From assembly GCA_021442155.1 (NCBI GenBank), contig JAKCPB010001377.1:1-64000 (forward strand): a stretch of 64,000 nucleotides of DNA, written 5' to 3'. Shown in pieces: positions 1-12,745 of this stretch. This DNA is from Cymbidium sinense. Lineage: Eukaryota > Streptophyta > Magnoliopsida > Asparagales > Orchidaceae. Below the pieces are notes generated by a model. The model worked only from the letters and a program-made list of their open reading frames with translations, ran no database searches and was not told the origin of the DNA. Position 1 is the first letter of the stretch, and each line of letters starts with the position of its first letter. The position numbers and the translations under genes were made by a program.

Positions 1-1250
1 CATTCTCTTATTTTTTTGGAGGGAGGTGAGCACGACAAATTATAAACCCCTTAACTCTGGGTGTTGCCAACATTTCCCACTTGCTATTTTTGGATGACCT
101 TGGTCATGGGAATTATTCTAACATGTCATCTCTCAAAAATGCTTTTGATACCCTTGCAAATTATATAAAACTTGAAACAAACCATGAGAAATCTATCATT
201 TATTTCTTCAAAGAAGCTCGCTCCAATGAGGAGTTATTTAGATATCTAAATGTCAAAAAAAGGTTCTTTCCATTCAAATATCTTGGGATGCCTCTTTTGG
301 ATGGGTCTCTTAAATCAGTTCATTTCAACCTAGTGTTTGACAAACTATTTGCGTGGCTTGAGGGTTGGAAATCTAAATTTCTTTCTTATGGTGGAAGGCT
401 TCAACTCTTAAAATCTTTCATCAATAACTTATCATCTTGGTTTGGATCTATCTTTTACCCAAATGTGTTCTTAAGAAACTCTCCTCATTGACTATAAACT
501 TTTTCTACTATAGTGGTGAACCTAGAAAACTATATCTTATATCATGGGATAAAGCCATAAGCCTAAAGATAAGGGTCAAACCACTCTAGGTGTTCACTTT
601 AAATCTTATTAGTAAAATCAAAATTATGTGGGTTTTGAACAATTCCTCTCCTTTAGCTGATTGGTGGAATAAATATGGATTCCTTTGGGAAAAGTACCCT
701 CTTCAATAATTTGGAATCATTTCAAGAAGAAAATTCCATAATGAATATTAGGCCAAGCTTTGATTTTGATTCCATCTAAGGAATGGAACGATTAAACTCC
801 CACTAAGTAAACTAAATCGCTATTTTGAACAAGCGCAAGTGTGGACTAGTATGATTGGATATGGTTTATGGGTTATGCTATCAATTTTGTACATTTTGGT
901 TGGATGAAATATCTTGGTGGCTTGAAAACCTCAGAACAATTCACCTCTAGAGGATTGGGCCAGACATTAGACTATTTTTTTTTCTGCAAAGCTTTCCCTG
1001 AGTCACACACTCATTTATTCTTTGAATGCAATGAGTCTATGAAGCTCGTTCGGAGTGTTTTGCTAAATTGGAACTTTTTTCTGATGCAGTATTCTCTATC
1101 ATAAATCTTATGTGCTTTATCCAATCTGTAACACAAAGTTATTGCTAGACTTTGTCATCTTATCATTGCAATTACTTTGTATATCATTTGGGGAGAAAGA
1201 AACTAGCGATTCCACCACTTGGCCGACACCTCTATATTAGGTATGGAAGC
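1..1250 (+). mobile_element. L1-type LINE fragment (RT C-terminal half and zf-RVT), decayed
   Basis: Open frame 81-491 reads as the second half of a plant L1 reverse transcriptase: an FLDDL motif in place of the catalytic FADD, then a KYLGMPL block, then the GWKSKFLSYGGRLQLLKS block typical of plant L1 RTs. A second piece at 868-1104 carries the CKAFPESHTHLFFEC cysteine/histidine cluster of the zf-RVT domain that follows RT in these elements. Between them the frame is lost (stops and shifts around 490-860). The endonuclease and most of the RT lie outside the window or are gone. The strand is the LINE sense strand. The element is dead; the end near 1250 is approximate, set by the (TA)n tract. 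Confidence 0.85.
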
Positions 1251-1252
1251 AA

Positions 1253-1254
<2 letters not shown>

Positions 1255-1283
<29 letters not shown>
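1255..1283. repeat. (TA)n microsatellite
   Basis: Pure TA run directly after the L1 LINE remnant. Confidence 0.95.
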
Positions 1284-1285
<2 letters not shown>

Positions 1286-1443
1286 CAGATTATAGAAATT
1301 AATATGCAATAAATTTGATTAATTATATATAATAATGATTTTAGTTTGTCTAATCATGCATTTAAATTAAATATAATTATTCGCTAATAAATTTATTAAT
1401 TAGCTAATTAACATACATATTTGCATATATTTATAGTGTATAT

Positions 1444-1912
1444 CCTAATGGCCATTTCTGAACCGAGATAGAGCATATATGTGTTCAAGCTTGAGCTTGT
1501 TTACCATTATCGAGCTCAAGCTTCGATTCAAGTTGTTCACGAGCTCGGTTCAAATTAGATTATGATTGTTACGAGCGGCTGTTTAATAAAATAAATGAGC
1601 TTTAATCAATCCTTAATCAAGCTTGTTCACAAGCAACTTGTTGAAAATATACATGAGTTGTATCAATTAAAGCATTAAGCCTAAATAATAATAATTTGAA
1701 CAATATTGTTCACAAACAAATTAATCGATCCATTAATGGTTTGAGCTCCTTGCTTCGCGCTTTAAATAATAATATTCATGAATATAAATGCAAACAACAA
1801 GCTTTGCTTGTTCATTTAACAATAATATTTCAAAGTGTTGCTCGTTTGATTAGTTAATCAACACACGAGCTATCCAGTCAGTACAATGCTTCATTTTGCG
1901 CCTAATGGCCAT
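1444..1912. mobile_element. GAGCTC-rich insertion between 12-bp direct repeats
   Basis: The 12-mer CCTAATGGCCAT occurs at 1444-1455 and again at 1901-1912. The 445 bp between them are rich in GAGCTC, AAGCTT and CTTGTTCA words in both orientations and have no coding potential. The layout fits a target-site duplication around a non-autonomous element. A 12-bp duplication is longer than usual for hAT or Mutator elements and would also fit a LINE-mobilised (SINE-like) insertion, but I see no poly-A end. The family is not recognised. Confidence 0.5.
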
Positions 1913-2444
1913 ATCAACGTGCTTAATCTAGCCTAATTTAATTTTAATTTAGCTTGATTATCATTACTATATTAGATATATATTTTTTAAATTTGTTCTC
2001 ATAAACCTCGTCATATGTACATTTTAAATTTTGTGCATCCATTTCCCTTGCTCAATTAATTATTTCATTCATATTTGTATGCCAATTTATGCAATAAGAA
2101 TGTAGTTCTTAGACAATTTTGATGTTCAAATATGTCAGGGCATTTCGTTTGTGACTAGTCCAAATACTTGACATCGAATCAAGAGAATTTTTTGCTCGAA
2201 TAATGAGATAATATGTGTTGCTCATCACAATATAGAGTCGTAAATTGAGCGTGAATAATCTGATTGGTTTTGACATTTTATGTATTGACCTCATTGTTAT
2301 TCCATTTCTTGGAATAAAAGCACCACCATTTAATTTCATAAAAAATTCAAATTTAATATTAGTTTAATTAAGTTATATCTAATCAAGATTAATATTATTA
2401 TTATTATTATTAAAACTCTCTAAGTGTAAAATTAAAAAGAGTAA

Positions 2445-2449
<5 letters not shown>

Positions 2450-2516
<67 letters not shown>
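2450..2516. repeat. (TA)n microsatellite
   Basis: About 33 TA units. Confidence 0.95.
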
Positions 2517-2520
<4 letters not shown>

Positions 2521-2671
2521 TATATTATAAATATATTTATATATATCTTATAAATGTAATTAACTCCTAAAAATTTAATTTTACAAATAAAATTTAAAAG
2601 TTAATTAATTAACACTAAATAAGTATAACGTCATCAATTAATAAAGTTTTTTTTTATTTTAAATTAGCTTG

Positions 2672-2674
<3 letters not shown>

Positions 2675-2744
<70 letters not shown>
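2675..2744. repeat. (TA)n microsatellite
   Basis: About 35 TA units. Confidence 0.95.
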
Positions 2745-2747
<3 letters not shown>

Positions 2748-4129
2748 GTGGTATAATATTTATTAATAAGATGAAACATAAACATGTATGAGTATAATAT
2801 ACCTAATAATAAAATATTGCAGGTATAATAATAACAAGAGGATAATCATAAATATATAAAGTATAATATATCATAACAGAGATCTTTTAAACAATAAAAA
2901 AAATCCTGTTACGTAAATATGTATATGAATAAGATAAATAAATATTCATATATTTTGAATTCTCATGTTATAAAAAAAAATAAATATATCTGATAATATT
3001 TTAAATTAAGTTATTTGTTTTATTACCCTCTCAAAATCCTCCCATATCATTCCACCCACTTGCCGTCTTGACCGTTTTGCAAAGACAAAAAAAATTTAAA
3101 AGGGCTCTATTCCATTCCACAGACTTGGAAGCGATGCAAATCGTTAAAAAATACTGCATCCGAAAATGGTAAAAGCCGATATGACGAACTTACCATCGTA
3201 TTAATGTTGATCGAATATAGATATTCAAAATCTAATCTGATCAGCCTTCTCCATCTTCTTCGCTATCGGTCGAGAAACTCGATATCCGAGCATTAAATAG
3301 ATTTCTTTGTAGCTTTAAAACATCAAAACTATCATGGAATGCTCAATTGAGACGAGTCTGAAAATGTCAAATGATTTGAAGTGATAGCGATTAAATCTAT
3401 GGAGCATCAAATCAACAAATAACCTCCTCGAAAAGATTAGCATTGACTTGAAATTGATCAGTATAAAATAGCGTTAATGATCCAACTCAGTTATCAACTA
3501 CTTCACGCCTCTCAAGTCGGTGCGTCAATGATTAAGCGACTCCGTTGAAATTGATCATTTGTTAGCTTCAAAGATCAAAATCTATCAATGAGGTATGCCT
3601 CAATTGGACAAATATGCATGTGAATAATCAAAGTGGTAGCAAATCGAGGCTAAAATGCTCGTCTAAATCAATATATCGATCGGCGACGTACTTTGCCATC
3701 AGCGTTTGACATCAATGGTCAGATAAATATTGCATGACTTGATGAGCAACTCAAGTCCATGTCAATTCCTTCTCCACATATCGAGGTCGCGTCGATCAAG
3801 TCAAAACTCACCGTTATAAATTGATCAAGTCGTTGCTTTAATGCGAAATCATCAAATAAGGCTGAAATCAATTGAATGAGTGCATGAAAATCAATGAAAA
3901 ATGGCGATTTGAAAATTATTTATTTAAGACCAGAATAATGTCGAGCCTTGTCTTCGTTATCTGATGGAATTATCCATCTATATATTATATGTGCAGTTAA
4001 GACAAATTCAAATTAAAATAATTTAAACTAATTAAAAATTAATTTAAAAATCTCCAAATTACCCTCATTTTCCCCTATTTTTAATTTTCTAAAAAAATTA
4101 AAAACAAAACTAAAAAAAATCACTCCCCT

Positions 4130-4790
4130 CATTTTTTTTCCTTTCCCTCCTTCCCACTCTTTCTCATTCTCTCCCACGTTATTCTCATCCTGATTTTCAG
4201 TTTCTATCTCCCACTATCTCTCTCCGGTTAGAAAGAAAGAAAAAGATAAGTAATTCTCCCCTCTCCCACTGTTCATCGGCCCGTTTTCCGCAACCCAAGT
4301 CCCGCAAAAACTCACCGCCCGCCGACCCGCTGCCGTTCCCTTTGCGCGACTGCGGGGTCTTCCGCATCGCGACCGCAGACCAAGGCCGCCGGTTGCACCC
4401 GCGTCCGCGAGACCTGAGCCGTTTACGGATCCAATTAGAGCGTCCGCCGCTTCTCCGGCCCTCAAACCGCGCTGTCCAGGAAATCATTTCGCTGCCATTG
4501 CTTCAATTTCAACTGACCGCCTCCGCGTGTCGCAACCCGCAAAACGGGCCGCCTAGGCTTCCTGCTCCAGCCCAGCCCGCGAAACCAGGCCTGGCCGCAA
4601 AGCCACAGCCCATTTCCTTCCTCCAGCCCACGGTCCCTCAGCACCCAGCCTACTGCAACGAAGCCTACAGCCCACTAGCCCGCCAGCCCTTCAAATCCCT
4701 TGGTCCAGCCCGCTGCAACTAACCCTCCAGCCCACTATTTCTGGCCCATTCTGCACTATTTTTGCAATCCCATTTGTGATCCCACCTTCG
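4130..4790 (+). other. C-rich block inside LTR copy A
   Basis: A GC- and pyrimidine-rich island in AT-rich surroundings, with many CCCGC and CCAGCCC words. Equivalent C-rich blocks sit at the same relative place in LTR F (about 42400-42950) and, reversed, in LTR C (about 24990-25400). By position this is probably the transcription-start and leader region of the LTR. The long open frames here, on both strands, are explained by base composition. Confidence 0.5.
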
Positions 4791-5036
4791 TGGCGTCAAT
4801 TTTTGCACCTTATCGGAAAATATTATTATTGTAATTAATTCTTCGATTTTGACGTCCTTTCGCTTTAGCCGTCATTTCATTTTAAAAAATCGGGAAGAAC
4901 GTCGTATTCTTCTTTTCGATTTTTTGGCGTCCTTATCTTACATTCTAGTTATCACATTGTTCTTTTTGTGAGCCTTTACTGAAAAAATCGTAGCAAATGA
5001 GATTTATGAGTATATATACATAGTGTTTCTTTGGAG

Positions 5037-5400
5037 GTTTGAAGATAGTTGCTCGGTAGCGACGAGATGAAAAATAGGTTGTGGTGTCACAAGACACCAT
5101 AGCTATCTTAATGAAGCGTCAGTAAACTTGTAGATGTCCTCTCCTGAAATCTTGCCTAAATTTTCTAATTTTTGACTTAGAAAAAAAAGAGAATGATATA
5201 TATTCATTGTATATTTTCTTCGGGGTTTGAAGATTGTTGTACTCAATAACAACGGATGAAAAAATGTTGTGGTGTGTGAGACACCCTATCTAGAGGCGTG
5301 CAATCAACTCCCGATGGAGCCCCTCATGGGGATGATCTTTGGGAGGCTGCCAAAATTATGTCAAATCTTTTGACTTAGAAAAATGGGAGGGTGAAATGAG
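5037..5400 (+). repeat. LTR tandem repeat R1, two units of about 188 bp
   Basis: Units start at 5037 and 5225, each opening with GTTTGAAGAT and followed by a GACGAGATGAAAAA-like word, a GTGGTGT...GACACC inverted pair and a TTTTGACTTAGAAAAA tail. The same repeat type is found at 43173-43560 and, reversed, at 28040-28760. Confidence 0.7.
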
Positions 5401-6149
5401 CTAACTTAGGAGCGCTAAATAGGGAAACCTGCAGCTAATTTTAAGCTAAAAGCGGCAAACAAAAAGGGGGAGCCTTTGAAGCAAATTTTTGAAAAGAATA
5501 GAATATTCATTTAAAATCAAAGTGAAATTTGGGGGAGGCTAATATTAAACTCACAAATTCTAATATTAATTCTTTATGACTTAAATTGAAGCGATAAGTG
5601 AGTTCTCTTTTTATTGCAATTTTAAAATTGGTAAATTTAATTGGAATTTAGGGGGTAATGCCAAACTCATAATAAACTTATAATAAACTCAAAATTAAGG
5701 ATGAATTTAAATTGAGTTTCTTAAACTATCTGAATGTGGAGGTGATTACTATCTAGCTAATAAACATAAGTAGTAATAAATCAAATATAACTTATCAAAA
5801 TTGATGTAAATTGAGTATAATCAAGTTGAGAGAATTATAAAAACTCAATAAATAAACTAAGTGTCAGTAGTGTGTTAAACTACAATTTAAATCAAAATGT
5901 CTTCTTCGCCATCGAATCTGCGACCCTTTGTACAAGCAAATAGAAGGTGATATTAAATCTAAATTTATAAAAATCATAAGGCTCCCTTTAATCAAAAATT
6001 AAGGAATTTCATTCTAATTATGAATTTTAATATCAATAATTTTATTAATTAAATGAAATTAGCTAAGCTATAAACACCTGTATGTGCTCGGATATGAGAT
6101 TTCAAGTGCAAATTTTAATGTCTGAAAAGGCTGCCCAGGTTAAACTGGA

Positions 6150-7015
6150 ATAACAAAAAATAAAAATACAAAATCAATCTCATAACTCAGAAATGAAAAA
6201 TGTTTAAATTCTCAAATACACGCTTGTCAAGAATATTTGAATGCCTAAATTTAGTGTGAGGATCTTTGCTTGCTTCGGTTTAGTCTTTTAATTAAACTAA
6301 AACTACAATAAGAGTTTCAAATAAGTAAAATATCTGAGAAACTGATTATATTAGTTGATAGTAGATCTAATCCTCTGTTAGTAGCTAAACAGAGTTGGCA
6401 GGATCTAAATCTCTTAAACATATTCAAATAATAAAATAAAATACAAAATCAATTTCACAATTCAAACATAAAATTACCTAAAATTACAAGACACCCTCAT
6501 GTGCGACTATCTTTGAATGTTTAAATTCAAGTGTTTGATGATCTCATTATTTCTTAGTTTAGTCTTACTGGGTCAGTTAACAAAAACTTATAATAAGAGT
6601 TTCAAATTAGTGAAATATCAGAAAAATTGATTCTGTCAGATAATAGTAGATCTAATCATCTGTTAGCAGCTAAATAAAGTTGACAGGAATTTAAAGCTCT
6701 TAAACATATTCAAATTAATCAATTTTTCAAATTAAATTAAGTAGCAATCTGAAATTGATATCATAACTTAGAAATAAGAACTACATAAAGTCTTAAATAT
6801 ACCCGCATGTACCCTTGCTTTGAATGCTAAAATTTAAGTGTGATCTTGCGTGGGTTTATCCGGTTTAGTCTTATGCAGTGCGTTAACAAAACCTAAAACT
6901 ATAATAAGAGTTTCAAATCGTGAAATATCGGCATTCTAGGTGATAGTAGATCTAATCCTCTTAGACTAACAGAGTTGATAGGATCTAAAACTCTTAAACA
7001 TATTCTAATTAATCA
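6150..7015 (+). repeat. LTR tandem repeat R2, three units of about 290 bp
   Basis: Three diverged units (about 6150-6430, 6431-6720, 6721-7013), each ending in a block of the form GATAGTAGATCTAATC, AGTTGACAGGATCTAAA and CTCTTAAACATATTC. Related units occur at 8990-9240 and 44680-45240 (period about 282) and, reversed, in copies C and D. Confidence 0.75.
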
Positions 7016-7879
7016 ATTTTTAAATTTGATGCTTAAATGAAACTCTTCATTAAAACTTAAATCAAACTCAATCTATCCTTACTATTTATCGGGGTGACAA
7101 ATTAAGAAAACTCTAGCTCATAAAGAGCCAATGTCAAATCTAGTGTTCGCTATGTACTCTCAATCAATCTCTTGCATGGGGCGTGGCGCGTCCTCACTGG
7201 CTTGGCCAGAGGCTCCACAGATAAGCGATTATGGTAGAGTCCTGATGGGTGGTTTGGCGGTCAACTCCATTATATTACGATTTGACCGTAGCCGTCCTCC
7301 AATGACTCTACCCATTGAGTTGTGAATCATAGGGTATACTTGATAGGACAAAAAGCCCTTTGTCAACTAAGGTAGACTTAAACCTGTCTCTTTAAACAAA
7401 CGCCACTCCAGGTCTACAAGGATCTCTTGGATGACGTAACCCATGTGTTGTTGATGAGGATCCTTTTTGTGTTATTTTACCTCCTCGACTAAATAGACTA
7501 GGGAATGACTTAGGATGACATAACCATGGGATCTAGATGCGTCATCATTCCCCAACCATCCGTTTAAGCTAAAATGATGAATTTCATATCTCAAATTCTA
7601 AAACTCTACATATTTGCTACTATACGCATTGCGATCTAATGACTAGCTTTAATCGAAAGTTCTCTCTCACTTATTGAGATGGGTAATTAACTATAGGGGC
7701 TTGTGCCTATAGGAAATCTAGAACCAGATTTAAAGTCCTCACCAAATGAGAGCAAAATCTTTGGGTAGTGTCTTATATATTATTCCATCTATTTTCTAAA
7801 AATTACACCGACACCTTTAAACACTCTTTTCATCGAAGAGGTCGGTGGTGAATTTTGAACCAAGTATTGAGCCCAAATT

Positions 7880-10415
7880 GATCTAGAATCCTTCTCCTCT
7901 CTTTAAAGTGCTTGACTCAAGCATATGAATCCAGCACTTCAATTTATAAGGAGAGAATGGACACCATTTGATGACCACTCACAAGACAAATATGACTTTA
8001 ATTGAATAATCAAATTTTATTACAACTTGCATTGAGCGAGATGAATAACAAGTGACTAGTGTTGATGTTGAAGATATATTCAATAAGCTAGAGTTACAAC
8101 ATTTTATTCTAAGAATTAAAATATAATTTCAATTGAGCATAATTAAGTTTGGAGAATGAATATGAAGCTTGATAGCTCTATGAGCAAATATAGATTTTGA
8201 TATTTCATCAACTAACATGAACAAGATTTATCATAGATTATTCCAAATATCAAATTCTTGAACAATAACAAGCATTACAAAGCTCCTCGATTAACAAATG
8301 AATTCTATTTTAATTCACATTCAGAAAGTTGAAAAGTGTTGAAAATTTAAGTATAAAAGAATTTGATACATAGTCAATAAATGAATATATTATATGTGTT
8401 ACTTTAAATGATATAAAAGAAAATTTAGTTGAATTTATAATCAGATCACAAGAGATTTATAGTAAGCTAGCATTCAAATACAATATAATTCAAATCTTAT
8501 AAGAAATATGAAAAAACTAAGCTTTTCAAAAAACATGAACATAAAATTCAATGAATAATTGAGCATCGCATTGCATATCAAAATGGCAAGTGTTTGAGTT
8601 CACAATCTTATTTGAAAGAGATATGCCAACTCATGAGAAAAAAAGTAAAAGATTATGATTAACAAAGAATTAAGCCTACTAATGCATAAGCCATTATTTT
8701 ACTTTTATTTAACTTGCTATCAACTTAAATGTAAGCAAAGATGCAATTTGAATTGTATATATAAAGCTTAAAGTAATTCAAATACATATCTCTGATAACA
8801 TGCTAAATTAAAGCAATGAATTATGGAGCTTCCTTCAATCCAAAAATTAGAAATTCTTATGATTTTCAAAATCAATAATTTCATAAATTATATGAAATTA
8901 TCTAAGTTAAAATATATATGTGCTAATGAAATTTAACAGTAAAATTTAATGCAAAAGATTGCACAAGTTGAGATTAAATAAATATATAAAATTAATTTCA
9001 TAATTTAAAAATAAAATTATATGAGTTATTAAATACCATACATATTATCGAATGCATGAATTTAGTGTTTTGATGCCGATTATTCATTTGGGTCTTAACC
9101 AGTCTGGTTAACAAAATTTAAAATTCAATAATAATATTTAAGAATTTCAACTTAGTAAAATATCTTAGAAGTTAATTCTATCATATATGATAGATCATTC
9201 TCATTATTAAATTAATGAAATGACAAGATCTAGAATAATAAACTACATGATTAAGTAGATTTGTATTCCCATGATGGGAGTGGTGGTAGATTTGAGCAGG
9301 ATTACTATTATTTAGATTTTTAAATTATTGTATCTCAAATTTAAAATTCTACATGCAAGTTATAGACCTGATCCTCTGCTAACAAAAGAGCAAAGTTGAC
9401 GTGGTTTACCTCGATGATGGCTGTATTGATTGAGAATATCAACCGGAGGGGTTTATTATTATCAAAAATTTTATGAATCTTCAATGTTAAGTCATTATAA
9501 GTCAAATTTCCATCGACCATCAAATATACAATGAAATTTAAAAATAATAATAGCAATAGTAAAGATAATCGATTAAATAAAAAATTCATCACAAAAAATA
9601 ATAATAACAAACTCATCCATTACATCCATAATTATTTGTTAGTGAAAAATTTAATGTTAAAGCTCATAAAGAATTGATAATATTATGTATACTGCTATAT
9701 TCGCACTCAAAATGTTCTACACCAGTAAGTATGTGGCCCGTTTCCTCTGTCCGCGTGGTTTGGCCAATAAGTTCCACATATGAAGCGGTTATGACCAAAG
9801 TCTTTTGATCGGATGGTTTGGCCAGTAGGCTCCACTAAATTATAGTCACAATTGTAGCCTGTATATTCCCCAATAGTTTTCTACCCCTTTGAGTTGTGGA
9901 TCATATGGTATACTTCATAAAGCATTAAATTTATAGTGACTCAAGATTGTCCCCTTTGACAAATATCCTAGTCACAAGGTCTCCTTGGCAACCATATTTT
10001 GACAAGAATCTTTCTATTAGATCACACCTCACGATTAAGTGGACCAAGAATCATGACAGCTCGAGATGATGGAACCATGAGATCTTGATTGGGCGCATCA
10101 TCATTCTTCCATCTATATGCTCCAAGCATAAAGAAAATGATGAATTTCATTAAATTTCAAATAATTGTTCTTTGCATCTAAGCAATTAGCTACTATGATT
10201 AATATCAAAGTTCCCTCTCACTTGATTGGGGAGGTAAGTAACTATAGGTGCTTGTGCATATAGAAACACGGAATCATATTTAAAGTCCTCACCAAAGGAG
10301 TGAAATCTCTTGTCTTATTTATTTACAAACAATCATCTCATTTTGAAAATTTTTGTTCTTAAATCTATACTCTTGTTTCCATCAAGAGGTTGGGTGCGAA
10401 CTTTCGGAGCCCACA
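7880..10415 (+). mobile_element. Large Tat-type LTR, copy B
   Basis: Directly follows copy A in the same orientation. It has one R2 unit (about 8990-9240), the CACATATGAAGCGGTTATGA and GAGTTGTGGATCATATGGTA blocks of the conserved 3' part, and a well-preserved 3' end TTTCGGAGCCCACA at about 10402-10415. The C-rich block and R1 are missing, so this is a 5'-truncated copy. The stretch 7925-8800 resembles the unit-poor middle of copies C and D. Confidence 0.65.
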
Positions 10416-10419
10416 TGGT

Positions 10420-12430
10420 AATGTCAACTCGAAAAATTTCATGAATTAAATGGACTTCATGCCTTTAAACTCTAATATTCTAAACATAGCGACTCATCTT
10501 CTCCATCGATCATTTCGAATAGCAAAAAAATATAAATTTTGATCAATTTTTAACATTCTCGATGTGTTGGCAAAGTACATTTTGCAATTAGAGGTCATTT
10601 CAATCAAATTTGCTAATTATCAAGGCTTTTTGACTTCGATTTACATAGCACCATGTCCATAAATTATTAATTTTGTGCTTGAATCGACATATGGAATGTA
10701 TGTGGAGGTCAACAAATCACCTTTCAAATATTATTACTTTTTAAATGCATCCCTGAATCTATTCATTTCAATTAGCTCAAAAAGTTTTCCGATACACCTT
10801 TCAACTTAAAGAAAATATTGATGCACAATACAACCTACATATTTTGACTATCAATTATTTAAATAAAATTAAGCATTACATTGATAAAAATGAAATATAA
10901 TAGAATGAATTCTTCAGATACATTCATGTACACCACCTTATATTAATATAAGATTCTTCTTAGGAGATAAGATGTGTCTCTTAATTAACATCATCATTAT
11001 TTCCTATGCTATACATTTTCTCACATAACTCATCTACGTTTGGAGCAGTCATGGCTAGTAAGAATTTCTTAAAATTTTCACATGCATTCAAGTTCTATGA
11101 AAATTGTTACTTGAATAGTTGTAACTTATTCACTCTCCAAAAGTAGATCCATAAATCATTGTTTTCATTCCTAACAATTGTAAATGCTAAAAGGAATAAG
11201 CTATTACTTACTTCGATATGATTGTTAAAAGAAGCGTTCCCCTAAATGTTTTAAGCTGAAAGGTCTTGTCCTTACAAAATGTACAAACATACATATGCAT
11301 GGCTTGAATGCTTAGAACATACAGTGAAATCATTGCGAGCCAACTATTTTAATTCAATATAAAACTTAATTTCCTCGCATATAATATCCCATGCTTTATT
11401 TATTGTATGATATTCTAATATTAAACTAGACTCCATCTATCCTATGATCTTTTCAAGCTTTATATCTAAATGCCATTTAATTATAGTTATGATATATTGA
11501 CAAATGAATTTTGAGATACAATTATGATGGTTAGTATTCAAAATAGGGTGAAGGCAGTGTGGGCTACCCATATTAGATATTCTCCAAACACCAAAATTTT
11601 TTGAATTTTAGAAACATGTAGAAGCAATTAATAAAGTATTTGGTCATTATGCATCACATACTATTAGCCTCGTCTTATTCAAAGTATTTTTTAGAATTCC
11701 ATTTTGTTTGTTATAGACCAACTAATGATCACAAATTAAAGATTAGCTTTTGAAGAAAAAATAATGTCCATTTCAAGACCGGTTGGAATTACTCTATTAT
11801 TAATCAATCTAAATTTTTTATCAGAGGATCACATGAATCAATTCTATCACATTCTTGTGCTAATTTGATTACATGCATGAAAATGTTATTTAATATCATA
11901 GCATTAGTTGTTTCAATATTATTGAAACATAAATTAGTTGAGGTCCATTATTCATGAGATTATAATTTGTCTCATCAACATACGTGTCAAATTCTTCATC
12001 TTCAGTATTGGAATTCATGCTAAAACCATTATCCATTAAATCATAACAACTAGTGATGTCCTCACCAATATCTAGGTGATGAGATATTGCTAGTCTAGTT
12101 AACTAAGTCTCACTTAGATGAATTGATAGTTCATATTATTGATCAAATGTTTATGTGTTATCGAGATAGTATATGATCTCATGTTTCATTGTTTATATTA
12201 CTTGAATCATGATAGTGGCTATCATCTAGTCATTGATAAAATGATTTCACACATCTCATCATCTGAAATTCGGGTTGCTATAGCACCACCACTAATAAGG
12301 AAATGACAAATACAGTCTATTATTTGGATAGAACTATCAAAATTTTAAGCTTGCACATTTCTACATTTAAGCCTTTCCATGTTTATTGTTATCAAAACGA
12401 ATGGGATGATGCTTTCCCCAACATAAGTAG
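10420..12430 (-). repeat. Dispersed repeat X, copy 1 (reverse orientation)
   Basis: Reverse complement of 46256-47520, matching over more than 1 kb with diverged but collinear sequence. In the coding orientation both copies contain a segment reading DETNYNLMN followed by GPQL, which is open over 84 codons in copy 2 (46379-46633) and broken here. I do not recognise the protein. The pattern of two diverged copies with a partly conserved frame suggests an old transposable element. Confidence 0.55.
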
Positions 12431-12632
12431 GATTCATACAACTAAATATCCATAATTCTAACCTAAAGTTAGATATTTACTTATATACACCGTCATGCTT
12501 AAAAGGTGCATTTCACTTTTAAAAAAGTGAGTGATAGCGATATTTTGATGTGATATTGAAAATTGAGATGTTATATATGTAAAATTGAAGTTTAGATATT
12601 AGATCTATAAATATAAGAATTGTGGTATGTAT
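12430..12632 (+). mobile_element. Short TIR element related to the 49131-49514 family
   Basis: Shares TTAGATATTTACTTA, GGTGCATTTCAC, GATGTGATATTGAAAATTGA and TGTAAAATTGAAGTTTAGAT words with 62632-62840, and ends in AGAATTGTGGTATGTAT like the right TIR of the element at 49131-49514. The left end is degenerate. Confidence 0.5.
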
Positions 12633-12673
12633 TAGCATCACCATCATTTACAACCATAAGGTATATATTTGTA

Positions 12674-12745
<72 letters not shown>

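Larger units (their letters stand above)
1950..4039. other. AT-rich intergenic stretch with two long (TA)n tracts
   Basis: No coding signal on either strand. A small open frame at 2109-2339 (minus) has no recognisable domain. (TTA)n at about 2395-2412 and (TA)n at 2450-2516 and 2675-2744 dominate. From about 3005 to 4040 the composition becomes less extreme; this may be the upstream part of the LTR that follows, but I could not align it. Confidence 0.6.
4040..7876 (+). mobile_element. Large Tat-type LTR, copy A (solo or truncated)
   Basis: Same family as the LTRs flanking Tat element 1. In order it carries a C-rich block (4130-4790), a two-unit tandem repeat R1 (5037-5400), a three-unit tandem repeat R2 (6150-7015), then a conserved 3' part containing words such as CTTGGCCAGAGGCTCCACA, AACTATAGGGGCTTGTGCC and GAGGTCGGTGGTGAATTTT. 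The 3' end has decayed from GGAGCCCACA to GAGCCCAAA. Copies B, E and F run in the same orientation; C and D are reversed. The left border is approximate. There is no coding content; the open frame at 7131-7325 lies in the conserved non-coding 3' part. Confidence 0.7.

Noticed and set aside
4342..4722. 126-codon proline-rich frame, with overlapping minus-strand frames
   Set aside because: Lies in the C-rich block of an LTR where stops are rare by composition; equivalent blocks in copies C and F do not conserve the frame.
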